Source: Nothopassalora personata (Eukaryota; Ascomycota; Dothideomycetes; Mycosphaerellales; Mycosphaerellaceae). Taken from it: a DNA stretch of 64,000 nucleotides. The notes under the pieces were generated by a model. It worked only from the letters and a program-made list of their open reading frames with translations. It was not told the origin of the DNA and ran no database searches. Positions 29,559-39,353 of the stretch are shown piece by piece; position 1 is the first letter of the stretch, and each line of letters begins with the position of its first letter. A program made the translations under genes and the position numbers. Location: NCBI GenBank assembly GCA_033816765.1, contig CM066287.1:992001-1056000 (forward strand), read 5' to 3'.

Positions 29559-32500
29559 TTACACCGTTACGTATCTTCCAAGCAAACCTAAACCGGAGCG
29601 CGGCAGCTACCGAGTCCCTACTCGAGCTAGCAATCCGCGAAAAGGCCGACATACTAGCAATCCAAGAGCCATGGCTTTTTATAGACGAAGAAAATAGTCT
29701 ACGAAGATCTATAGCTCATCCGGCCTTTACAACTCTACTACCGACTAGTACGTCGAGGATTCGCACCCTCTTCTATATTAGTAGACAAATCCAAGTCAAA
29801 ATTACTCCGGTTCAAAACAGGGACCCGGATTTTCAAGTAATATCCGCAAAGGACAAGAAGGGGAATTCGATCCAAATTGTTAATGTCTACAACGAAAAAG
29901 ATAGCGAGAATGTCTGGACGAACGAAAGAGCCCTATACCAATTTACGCCGGCAACAAATACGGTGTTACTCGGCGACTTTAATATACGACACCCGTCGTG
30001 GGATCCATACGGAAAGGATAATAGCTTACGAGCTTTAACCTTTATTAACTGGATTGAAGCAAACAACTTCTCTCTAAGAAATACCCCGAATATAGGAACC
30101 TTCTACCGAGTACACCTAAATAACCCGAGTGTCCTAGACCTTACCTTTACAAAAGGTAGGTTATCTAACTCGGAGATAAACTGGCGTACGCTAGAGACCG
30201 GATCCGACCACCTAGCGATCTCTCTAGACATTAGAGGAAGTAATACTTCCTCTCTACCCCTACCCCCTCCTAGCGATAGACTACGCTTCGACACGTCTAA
30301 AGCAGATTGGAAAGGCTTTTCTCAAGTACTAAAGGATCGGAAAGTAGATCTAGAAGGTATAGAAGACCTAGACCTACTAGCGAGCACCTTCTCCGACATT
30401 ATATCTACCGCGGCTAAACTATATATCCCTAAACTTAGGGTAGTAGCTAAGTCTAAACCGTGGTGGACGCCGGAACTTAAAGAACTTCGTAAACAAACAT
30501 CTCGCGAACGTCGAAAATTAGCTAGCCCCCTAGCATCTACTCTACGCACCGATAAAGAAGCGTACCTAGGCGCAAGGAATAAATACTTCCTAGCTATCAA
30601 AAACGCTAAGCGAGACCATTGGAACAAGTTCCTCCAAAAGACCGATCTTACGTCGGTCTATAAGGCCTTCTCCTATACAAAAGTAGGAGGGAACAGTCTA
30701 ATCCCGACTATAAACGGACAGGACACATTTAAGGGAAAATGCGAGGCCCTCCGGGGAACGCTATTCCCTTCTCCACCTCCGGATAACCCCCTAGACCCCT
30801 CCTGGGATAACTATCCTATAGGGGACTGGGACTGGGACCGAATACAATTAGAAGAACTGCAATCGGCATGTAGTTCCTCGAAAGTAAAAGGTAAAACCCC
30901 AGGCCCGGATGGTATAACCCAAGCAATAATTCAACGCGCATTTCAAGCTATTCCAGACGCCTTTCTTAAGGTCTACGGCTCGCTATTAAACGAAGGGTAC
31001 CACCCTAAGTGCTGGCGAGTAGCGATTGGATTTACTCTTGCAAAACCAGGGAAGCCCGACTACTCGATTCCTAAGGCATATAGGATAATAGCCCTCCTTA
31101 ACTGTCTAGGGAAAGTAAGCGAGAGAATACTAGCGAAAAGACTCGGAGCTCTAGCCGATACCGGCCCGTTACTTCACGACTCGCAAATGGGCGGCAGAAC
31201 TAAACGTTCGGCCGTAGACACAGCCCTCCTCCTAACCGACTTTGTCGAAAGGAACCGAGTAAAAGGAAAGAAGACAAGCGTAGCCTTTCTAGACGTTAAA
31301 GGAGCCTTCGACCACGTAGCGAAGAACCGCCTCCTAAGAACACTAATTAAGCTACGACTCCCCTACTCGGTTATAAGGTGGGCTAAGTCCTTCCTCGAAG
31401 AACGGAGGATTCAACTATCCTTTAACGGACAAATAGAAGAGACCACGGACGTTGAGACAGGCGTACCGCAAGGTAGTCCAATCTCGCCGATTTTATTTCT
31501 TATCTATATAAGGGATCTTTTTACGGACATTAAAACCGTAACTCCCTTATCCTACATCGACGATATTGGACTCCTAGTTGCATCGACTAGCCTTAAGAAG
31601 AACGCAAAGACCCTCGAGAAAGAGGTTAAGCTCTTAACAAAGAAAGGAGCCAAACAAGCGATAGAATTTGACCTCGCTAAAACCGAGCTCCTACACTTCG
31701 CAAAAGGCAAAGGACACGATAGTTCTATTACCCTACCAAGCGGGGAAGTTATTAAACCCGCGACAAAGGCCGTACGATGGCTAGGGATCTGGTTTGATAC
31801 CTATCTTACCTTTAAAGAACATATTCAAATCCGAGCAACTAAGGCACTTGCCTCCTTCTACAGGATGAACCGCCTAGCGAATATAGGGAATGGGTTAAGC
31901 ACTCGCTCCCTACGCACACTATACCTTTCTTGCGTTACTACCGTAGCCGACTACGGGGCGCCGGTTTGGTGGAAATCGAGGAGAGCTATTACCCCCCTAG
32001 AGGCTATACACGGAAAAGGCATTCGTAAAGTCCTAGGGGTCTTCCGTACTACTCCTACCGAGCCTGCCGAGAGAGAAGCAAACCTCCTTACCCCTCGAAT
32101 TCGCCTAGAACGCCAGGTCCTCAAATATAGCTTAAGGCTAAAGAAGCTTCCCGAAGACAACCCGATTGCTAGGGCCCTAAGTAGTACTATCCCAATAGCT
32201 ACGAAAAGGGTATTAGAGACGGGCTACGAGCTTTTACCGCCTAAAGAAGGCTCCAAACTCCAGGGGATCCAAAGAAGACTAGAGACCTTTAAGTCGCTTA
32301 GTATAACCGACAAGTCGCTTAGTATAACCGACGAAGATTACCTTACCGACCTAGTAGCTAAGGCTACTAGAGACCGATTTTACAAGGCAAAGACTAAGAA
32401 GGAGCACGGCCCGAACAGCTACTTCTCTCGGTTTCAATATGAAGAATACCTCCAGCTGCAAATACAATGCGAGAGGGCTACCTCGAGCGCCTACTACTCC

Positions 32501-32782
32501 TTACGTTTAGGACACGGTTTCTTCCGCGACTACCTTTACCGGTTCCACAAAACAGACGACGATAGATGCCGCTGCGGCCAAAAAGAGACTCCAATTCACC
32601 TCCTCCAAGGATGTCGTCTATATACCGAAGTTAGGACTAGAAAACTAAGGGTAGCGGCCTTCCCTATTCTCTTCCTATCTATCGAAGGACAGCAAGAGGT
32701 AATAGACTTTATCCGCACCACAGGTATCGCTACGCTAAAGTGGTACCGAGAGAGGAGAAGCGAACTAGAAGAGGTCGAATAG
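29552..32782 (+). CDS. LINE ORF2: AP-type endonuclease and reverse transcriptase
   Basis: I prefer the ATG at 29552 (1076 codons); an in-frame ATG at 29462 would overlap ORF1 by 97 bases. Endonuclease about 1-230 with ANLN, IQEPW, GDFNIRHPSW and SDHL strings, so the Asn, Glu, Asp and His catalytic set looks complete. RT about 440-720 with FLDVKGAFD near 578, GVPQGSPISP near 635 and YIDD near 667. C-terminal C-x-C-x7-H-x4-C knuckle near 1006-1021. No RNase H D-G-S motif is seen after RT, unlike many Tad elements. A small in-frame duplication (SLSITD twice) is at about 32291-32330. Nicks target DNA and copies the RNA by target-primed reverse transcription. Confidence 0.88.
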   Translation: MLVTPLRIFQANLNRSAAATESLLELAIREKADILAIQEPWLFIDEENSLRRSIAHPAFTTLLPTSTSRIRTLFYISRQIQVKITPVQNRDPDFQVISAKDKKGNSIQIVNVYNEKDSENVWTNERALYQFTPATNTVLLGDFNIRHPSWDPYGKDNSLRALTFINWIEANNFSLRNTPNIGTFYRVHLNNPSVLDLTFTKGRLSNSEINWRTLETGSDHLAISLDIRGSNTSSLPLPPPSDRLRFDTSKADWKGFSQVLKDRKVDLEGIEDLDLLASTFSDIISTAAKLYIPKLRVVAKSKPWWTPELKELRKQTSRERRKLASPLASTLRTDKEAYLGARNKYFLAIKNAKRDHWNKFLQKTDLTSVYKAFSYTKVGGNSLIPTINGQDTFKGKCEALRGTLFPSPPPDNPLDPSWDNYPIGDWDWDRIQLEELQSACSSSKVKGKTPGPDGITQAIIQRAFQAIPDAFLKVYGSLLNEGYHPKCWRVAIGFTLAKPGKPDYSIPKAYRIIALLNCLGKVSERILAKRLGALADTGPLLHDSQMGGRTKRSAVDTALLLTDFVERNRVKGKKTSVAFLDVKGAFDHVAKNRLLRTLIKLRLPYSVIRWAKSFLEERRIQLSFNGQIEETTDVETGVPQGSPISPILFLIYIRDLFTDIKTVTPLSYIDDIGLLVASTSLKKNAKTLEKEVKLLTKKGAKQAIEFDLAKTELLHFAKGKGHDSSITLPSGEVIKPATKAVRWLGIWFDTYLTFKEHIQIRATKALASFYRMNRLANIGNGLSTRSLRTLYLSCVTTVADYGAPVWWKSRRAITPLEAIHGKGIRKVLGVFRTTPTEPAEREANLLTPRIRLERQVLKYSLRLKKLPEDNPIARALSSTIPIATKRVLETGYELLPPKEGSKLQGIQRRLETFKSLSITDKSLSITDEDYLTDLVAKATRDRFYKAKTKKEHGPNSYFSRFQYEEYLQLQIQCERATSSAYYSLRLGHGFFRDYLYRFHKTDDDRCRCGQKETPIHLLQGCRLYTEVRTRKLRVAAFPILFLSIEGQQEVIDFIRTTGIATLKWYRERRSELEEVE

Positions 32783-32930
32783 CTACACTAGCTAAAGCCT
32801 TTGGCCCAATCGGGAAGGTACTAGGCTCATTTTGTGCGCCGCAACACGAGGATTCCAAAACTGGTCTCTTTTTTCGATACGACGTCTAGGGGATAAGTTA
32901 TCGCCGCCCAACGGTAGCGATTACGCAAGC

Positions 32931-32972
32931 CCAACGCCAACGCCAACGCCAACGCCAACGCCAACGCCAACG
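32931..32972 (+). repeat. (CCAACG)7 tandem repeat in LINE 3' UTR
   Basis: Seven exact CCAACG units followed by two degenerate CCAAGA/CCAAGA units. Confidence 0.9.
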
Positions 32973-33339
32973 CCAAGACCAAGACTTGGCGGGAGATTAC
33001 GAGACGTCCGGTCATCCGATTTTAACGATTAGTAGCTCGTTTTAAAGCTCCACTCCCGAAGAATACGATGGTAATAAGGGCGTAGCCCTAAGATCACGTG
33101 ACGCGGGATGTAGAAGGCGAAAGGAGCGAATTTCGTTACTTTTACGACACATAGGGCTTAGCCCTTAGCCTCTACGGCTATTTTCTTTGCGTATTTTGGG
33201 TTTTACGGCGTAAAAGGAGTACGGGAAAACCGCCGGGTCCCGTGAGGCAAGAAGGCCTCTACAATATCGCGAGGAAGGAACGCTGCTTACTTTTAGAGGT
33301 TTTTATTGCAAAAGGCTTTTCCTCTACTAACTAGAAAAT

Positions 33340-33411
33340 GGTAGGGCACCCTACCCGTGTTGCATAGTCTTAGACTCACATAGCACGTTAATGGAACAAT
33401 CAATCAATCAA
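33340..33411 (+). other. Structured 3' tail of the LINE
   Basis: Hairpin GGTAGGG/CCCTACC (33340-33346 with 33349-33355), then CGTG...CACG (33357-33388) enclosing AGTCT/AGACT, then TTAATGGAACAATCAATCAATCAA. The same layout, with a different first stem, ends both 773-bp elements. Probable recognition site for the LINE reverse transcriptase. Confidence 0.7.
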
Positions 33412-33659
33412 AGTACTCCGGAGCGCACTCTAAAAGGGGGGGGTAGTATTACCGTACCGGCGCCTAGTATTACCGTACCGGCGCCTATTATTCACTTAGA
33501 CCCGCGCGCACGTACGTAGACCCCGCGCGCGCCGCTAACTAAGCCGGCCCGAGGGCCTAGCGCTTATATATCTACCTCGCGCCCTCCGCGCCTCTCTTAG
33601 ATAGACCGTCTATTTAACTTATACCTTATCCGACTACGTGCTTACACCTACTTATAACA
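33412..33659 (+). pseudogene. Decayed gypsy A copy, part 3 (polypurine tract and 3' LTR)
   Basis: Polypurine tract at about 33433-33446, then the RIP-mutated LTR 33447-33659, collinear with the reverse complement of 15442-15634. The first 21 bases of the LTR (TATTACCGTACCGG...) are tandemly duplicated in this copy. Confidence 0.85.
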
Positions 33660-33765
33660 CTTTCCTAGTAAGGTGTTTCGGCGTATGTAGGTTCTAATAG
33701 CGAAACATAGAATACTAGGTAGATCTTTACATTCTTTAGTAGCCGCAGTCGGTAGTATCAACGAC
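33660..33765 (-). pseudogene. Fragment of a decayed gypsy C pol C-terminus
   Basis: The minus strand matches gypsy C near 57620-57690 (the FHVSRLEPADAETPCQ region), with RIP changes. Only about 100 bases, cut on both sides. Confidence 0.6.
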
Positions 33766-34470
33766 TAATAGGTTATATTAACCTTAGGTTTAAAGGGGAT
33801 CCCTTAGGTCTAACTTGCCCTAATTTTATTTAGGTTTAATTGGATATTTAGGTAAGCTAGTAGGACCTAGTATAGCTATTAAGATATATACTACGTAGTT
33901 AAGCATTGTAAGTATAGTATTAAGGTAATAATTTAATTATACCTCTCGAGTAGAGGGCATAGGGGATTAAGTCCGCTAATCCTCTTGTTTTATCTAGCTA
34001 CTACGCTGCTCGTCACGTGACCTGATTTCACGGTCCCGGGACCGGTAAATACCCCTACTTACATAAGCGCTGCTCTATACTACTACAACTCGGACAGGCC
34101 TATATAGGGTAGTTAGTAGACATTATTTTAGTAGTTAATAAGGGGGGTATTAAGTGTACACCCGGTAGCGTATTAGTATCTAGTTTATAAGGTTAAAATC
34201 ACGGTTTAAGGTCTAAGGTTCACGGTTAAGGTTATTACTTAAGGTTAAGGTTTAAGGTTAAGGTTTACGGTTAAGGTCGACTAAGGTCGAAAACACTTAA
34301 GGTCTAAGGTATTTAGTAACAGTTACGGTTACAAGGTCCTCTCAAGTAATAACTAGTATTAGCGCATTCTAAAGTAAGTACTACGTAATAATAGATACGG
34401 CTACATTACTAGAAAAACTTAGTACCTTTACCGACATAGGTAGAGGCTACGAACAGCCTATAAACCCTAC
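33766..34470 (+). other. 5' non-coding region of decayed gypsy D
   Basis: No gene. Holds a palindrome CGGTCCCGGGACCGG at 34031-34045 and a run of degenerate TTAAGG/TTTAAGG units at about 34190-34300. The 5' LTR boundary could not be set. Confidence 0.4.
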
Positions 34471-34474
34471 GAAA

Positions 34475-37138
34475 ATGGAAGGGGTCTATAGGGACTCTAC
34501 CCCTTATAAGGGGATAGAGGAATCGGAGGAAGGGGAAACACCTAAATCTAGTAAAGAAGGGAGAAGCGGAACTAACGCCGCTACATTAGGTATAGGTATA
34601 GAAACGAATAGTACAATTAGAATAGATACTATAACTGCCCTCTTTAGACGATTAGTAGTAGTAATAGAAAACGCTAGCCCTCGCTTTCTACCTCTAGGAG
34701 GTGCTAAGAATCCGTTCTTTAATAGCACTAATACTACTAAGTTCTAGGAGCGGTTTAGCGACCTAATAGACTAGTATCCGCCTCGGGCATCTATTAAGAA
34801 GGATAATTTCTAGGGTAGGTTTAAGCGCAATTACGAAACTACTATCCGGCGCGTAGTTATAAGACTACCTAGGTAGCTTACTAATAAGGTACGTTTTAGG
34901 AGGGCGTTCTTATTAGAGTTCTTAAGGTTTAACGCCTACTTAATATTAGGGAGTCGGGAATATCTTAAGGAGATTGTTAGGGCGTAGTAAGGTAAGAGGC
35001 CCGAAGAATAAGATGTAAAGGAATTTATCCGCCTATTTATATCCTTAAGTAACCTAATTAAACCTAAGGATTTAGATAATAGCTCTCGGAGTCGCCTCCT
35101 CCTTTAGGGATTACTAGAGGTAGTCGCGAAAGCGGTCTATAAGGCTTGCGGGCTTTACCTAAAGTAACCTAAGAAGTTTAGGGACTTTTAGAGGATCCTC
35201 GATAAAGCTACTAGTATCGTAGATAGTAAGGAGGGATAGAAAGCTATATATATAGATTTCCCTCTTACTTTACCTTAGCTACACCGCTTAGTTATAAAGT
35301 AAATGCCGCGCCTTAAGCCTAAGATTAACACGCTTAAGAAGGCTACCTCTAGGACTGTTATTAATAATAACCTAATCTAGAAGGTAGCTAAAATAAGCAT
35401 ACGTATATACTAGCGCGGTCGCGTCGCGGACGCGGGTACCTTCTACCCGAGCGAGAATTAACGCTCTATATAACCGGAGAGGCACGACCTAGATACTAAA
35501 CTGTAGGTTTACGTAATATAGCGTCCCCTATCGTAGAATTGCGAATAGTCTAAAGCGATAGATAGTTTTTACTACAACTGTAGCAGTTCGAAGCACTAGG
35601 CTAGTAATTATAGGGCGATAAGGTCCTTAATATCTCGGGGCTACGTATACCTTACCCCGAATAACTAGTAGTATCTAGGGAAAGAAGGCGACCTACGTCC
35701 TACTAAATTTAACTTTCGGAGGGACTATAGTAAACCGAAACTGCTCTATATGCTCCCTCTACTCGAAGAACATTATAGGCCGATTAAGTTTAATAACTAG
35801 TATAAGATTCCCGTACTACGTAAGTAATAGATAGGTAGGGACTATACTAGGGTAATAAAGGTTACGCCTCCTAATTATTCTAGGCCCCCTCCTAACTTTA
35901 GGTATTTAATAGAGTATAGCCCTTAGGACGTACAGTCTAGCTAAACGGAGAAGGCTACTAGAACATATTAGGTCTCATTCGGAGAAAGTGAAGCGGAGTA
36001 GGCGATCGACTTAGGCGAACTTAACGAGGTATCTACCTATCCTATATAGTCTAATAAAGTGAAAGGGAAGGCACCCGTAGGCATTCTAAAGAATCCGTAC
36101 CCGAGAACCCGGTCCTTAGCCTAGGATCTACGAGCCCGAGCTAAGGCTACTAAGAAAGTTCGCCTTTAATTAGAATAGGAGATCCGGTAAGCTAAGATTA
36201 ACTAGTAGGAGGTTAAAATAATTAACGAAGTTAGTACTTAAATAAGCGAAACTTAATTATTAGCTAAATCCGGGGTAACCCTAGGAAGGGGAAATAATAC
36301 CTAAGTGAATAGACTAGGGAACGATGCTAATAAAGGACTGCCTAAGGGTATGCCTATTAGTCCCGTGAACGCCCCCTTCGCGTAAAGGAAGCGTATGTAG
36401 AATGCTAAGACTATAAGGATTAATAACTACGTCCGACAATATAGTTTAGCTAGTAATAGCCCGGTTATAAAGGAAGAGGGTATTATCTACTAGATTGATT
36501 AGATCCTCTAGATAACGTTTCCTAATGTGAACGCCTAAGATTAGTTTCGATATAGTCGCTAGTTCGAAGCTACCCTCTTCGGTCGCGTTACTAACACTCC
36601 CGCTCTTTAGGAGAAGCTCGCTATAGTGCGACGTCTTATAGGAAAGGACCCTAAGGTTCGCACTAGACAAGTAGTCACTTATAAAGATAAACCTAAGTAT
36701 AATAAGGAGGTCTTCCGCGAAGATAGTTAGGCCTAGTATATCGGAGTGTATTTAACTATGCTTTACTCTAAAGGTGCGGTCCCTACTACTAAGCTATATA
36801 AGGACGTTAAGAAAATCGGGCTCTCTAGTATCCTTAACAACTTTACTATAGTCGCTAGTCCTTAGGTAGTAGCGGAGTTTAGGATAAATAAGAACTAGAT
36901 TAGGTACCTAATTAATAAGGGTTCCGAGGTAAATATTATCGGCTAGAGGAACGCTTATAGGTTTAGGTTACTAGTAATGTCGAGTACTTAGCTTACCTTT
37001 CGAGGTACTAGAGGGCGGGCCTAGTTTAAAGGTGTTATAGACAATTTAGATGTTTAGGTGTTTAGGGTTTACTACTAAGTAGACATGTTTATCTCCTCGG
37101 ATCTAAACTTACTAACAATCCTAGGACGTCCGTAGGCC
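34475..37138 (+). pseudogene. Gypsy D gag-protease, decayed
   Basis: An open stretch of 90 codons remains at 34475-34747; the rest is stop-ridden. Zinc-knuckle relic C-x2-C-x4-H-x4-C near 35570-35620 (first and last Cys now Tyr). The protease relic RYLINKGSEVNIIG (from the LIDtGAEVN type) near 36900-36945 is in the same frame as the knuckle, so protease belongs to the gag frame in this element. Confidence 0.65.
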
Positions 37139-37295
37139 TGTCACGAAGCGACACCAGGCACATGTGAATGGACCCTGCAGTGAAAGATCGGCCCGGAACA
37201 ACGTTGTTCCGGCGCATTTAAATAGCTCGCGCATCTCGCGCTCTTCTTCGTAGACTCGTATTGCAACTCGTCTACCACCTGCCCGTCACAAGGCC
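37134..37295. repeat. Solo LTR, separate family, undecayed
   Basis: The LTR is 37139-37290 (152 bp), TGTCACGAAGC to CCCGTCACA, with perfect TSD AGGCC (37134-37138, 37291-37295). No other copy in the window; orientation unknown. Confidence 0.8.
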
Positions 37296-37438
37296 CGTAA
37301 GGTACGGCTTACTGCCCGTAACTGCGATAACGGTTTATAGGAGGGGACTATTACTAGCCGTAAAGGTAAAAGTGTTATGTTTACTACCCTAGTTAGCTCG
37401 GATAGGTACAAGACCCTTTAAGAACTGTTAAAAGCGTC

Positions 37439-37480
37439 GGGAAATAGAAGGGTAGGTTAATTTACGGCACTTAACCTACC
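37439..37480 (+). promoter_or_regulatory. Relic -1 frameshift signal of gypsy D (pro-pol)
   Basis: G-GGA-AAT at 37439-37445 lies in the gag-protease frame once the solo LTR and its TSD (157 bases) are subtracted. A 5-nt spacer, then a perfect 10-bp stem GGTAGGTTAA/TTAACCTACC (37451-37460 with 37471-37480) with a 10-nt loop. RT codons downstream (for example 38525) are in the -1 frame. Confidence 0.7.
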
Positions 37481-38949
37481 AACTTACTAAAGCTAGATTT
37501 AATAAAATTAGTAAGGTTCTCGCACTATCTCGGAGAAACCTCGGGCTTTAATTTACCGGTCCCGGGACCGGCAAATAGCTATAGTAAGGAAAACGGGTAC
37601 GACTACGACACGACGTATCTATAGGAAGGTACGATGCATCTATAGGGACCCGGTAAGGCTCTAACGCCTAGTAACCATTTAGCTTACTTATTAGGATTGC
37701 TTAGGAGTACTAGAATAAAGGAACGAGTTGCAGAAATTAGAATAGGCGCGTTTAAGGGAGATTCTATTACTAACGTTTATTTAGTTTAAGGGGATTAGCC
37801 CTCCGAGATCTTAAGGCAATCTACATTAAATACTTAGGCACGGAAGTAACAAGTAGGCTAACATATAGCTAATATTAGGATGCCGTAGGTCTTTACGATG
37901 TATAAGCGTAAGGCGGATAAGAAGAAGCTAGTAGACGCGAGCGTTTACGAACGCCTAGAATTACGAGTTAAGGGAGATATAGAATAGAAGCGTAGGGCGC
38001 TATACCTAGAGTCTAAGATGCCTAAAGGACAAGGTCCGTTTAACGGGAAGTACTTAACTAAGAAATTCTTAAGTATTAAGCGAGGTAGCCGGATTACTCT
38101 AGAGCGGCTTACCTTAATTAAGGTTAGCATTAAGCTATTACTAATAGAAAGGGCCTTATTCAATAAGATGCTCTATAACCGGGAGGTAGTCCTCGCTTAG
38201 GATTTTAGTTATATAAGGCAAATTAGGCATAACGTTATGCTACCTTAGAAGATTAACACGGTCCCTTATAGGCTATAGTAGGCACGCCCTATCCGGTTAC
38301 ACCTAAGTCTTAGGGCGATTATTAAGCGCATAATTAGAGCCCGGATTAAGAACAACATCCTAGAATACTTATAAGGGGCATATTCTAATAGCTAGTTCCT
38401 AATCGTAAAGAAGGTTAATGCCTCTAGAAGCGATGTGCTATATCGGTTAATTAACTTAGCTATGCTCCTAAATAAGGTTACTATACGCGATGCTAACATT
38501 CTACCGTATACGGATAGCTTCTTAGAGGATTTTACCGGGTACCGAGTCGCTTCACTTATAGACCTATTTTTAGGTTATGATTAGATTACTTTAGATAAGT
38601 CCTACCGGGACTTAATAGCCTTTATAACCCCTCTTAGCCTAGTACGCAACACGACTCTACCTTAAGGAGCTACTAATTTAGTTACTTAGTTCGTACGTGC
38701 GGTAATAAAGATTCTACTTAATTATATCTCGCATCGAGCGAAGTCGTTTCTCGATAACATCGGTATTAAGGGACTAACTAAGGACTATAGGAATGTAGAA
38801 GTAGAGCCTAGGTTAAGGAAATAGGTCGTTAAGCACATTGTTTCCCTAGATCTAGTTCTTACTAACTTAGAAAGAGCTAGTACGGTGGTTACTAGGGGCA
38901 AATCCTAATAGTTATACGAAAAGCTTAAGATCGTTAGGTACTAATGTCT
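37481..38949 (+). pseudogene. Gypsy D reverse transcriptase region, decayed
   Basis: RT relic about 38380-38780: SWFLIVKKVN, YRLINLAMLLNKVTIRDANI, SLIDLFLGYD, TTLP*GATN and FLDNIGIKG, typical of a gypsy RT with FLDDI as catalytic box. A perfect 16-bp palindrome CCGGTCCCGGGACCGG lies at 37556-37571. Integrase is missing, cut at 38949. Confidence 0.7.
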
Positions 38950-39169
38950 TATTAGGTTTAGTATAACCTAATAATATTATAAGTTAAGAAGATAAGCTTA
39001 ATCGGGTTTATTCTCGGGCCGATAAGAAGTCGAGGGAGAGTAATGAAGCAGTAGCTGTCTTATCTTATAAAGGCTAAGTAGCAGTAAGGTAGAGGTTAGG
39101 TTATAGTATATTCTAAATAGTAATATTAAACAGTAAGTTGAACGTATCGAAGCCATAAGGGATTCTTAG
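38950..39169 (-). repeat. Decayed gypsy C 3' LTR, part 1 (left of gypsy B)
   Basis: The plus strand from TATTAGGTTT matches the reverse complement of the gypsy C LTR (58998 downward), with RIP changes, up to GGGATTCTTAG. It continues at 46475 after gypsy B. Confidence 0.8.
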
Positions 39170-39353
39170 TGTAAGGGCGCGCGTACCATAGGGTCCGAAT
39201 GAGATAGTTGTTGTTCTACGAAGCTACGAAAGAGGAGCGCGAGGCGCGGCGGATAGATAAAGCATCGCCAAGCCGCGCTAACCCGATGCGGAAGGTCCGA
39301 GGTTCCGCCGGGACGACGCATCGTCAGTGAAGGGTCGCGGGCTGCCCGTGACA
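39170..39353 (-). repeat. Gypsy B 3' LTR
   Basis: 184 bp, TGTAAGGGCG to GCCCGTGACA on the plus strand. The purine tract (minus GAGAGGGGGGGTAC) is just inside at 39354-39367. The pol frame ends inside it at 39278. Confidence 0.9.

Larger units (their letters stand above)
27961..33424 (+). mobile_element. Full-length Tad-like non-LTR retrotransposon (LINE)
   Basis: The element is 27974-33411 (5438 bp), flanked by the 13-bp TSD AGTACTCCGGAGC (27961-27973, 33412-33424). A 346-bp 5' UTR, overlapping ORF1 and ORF2, and a 629-bp 3' UTR with a 6-bp tandem repeat and a terminal (CAAT/ATCA)n tail. Undecayed, inside a RIP-decayed gypsy A copy. Full length, with both ORFs open: potentially active. Confidence 0.9.
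33766..38949 (+). mobile_element. Gypsy D: RIP-decayed LTR retrotransposon remnant
   Basis: Gag, protease and RT relics in order on the plus strand. Its boundaries are not clean; the right end is cut by a decayed gypsy C LTR at 38950. A solo LTR of a different family is inserted at 37139. Confidence 0.7.

Noticed and set aside
34190..34300. TTAAGG-like runs resembling telomere repeat
   Set aside because: Degenerate, mixed TTAAGG/TTTAAGG/TTTACGG, internal to a decayed element; not TTAGGG arrays.
36283..36295. GGGGAAAT near 36289 as the gypsy D frameshift site
   Set aside because: It is in the gag frame, but the protease downstream is still in the same frame, so no shift is needed there. The site at 37439 fits the frames and has the stem.
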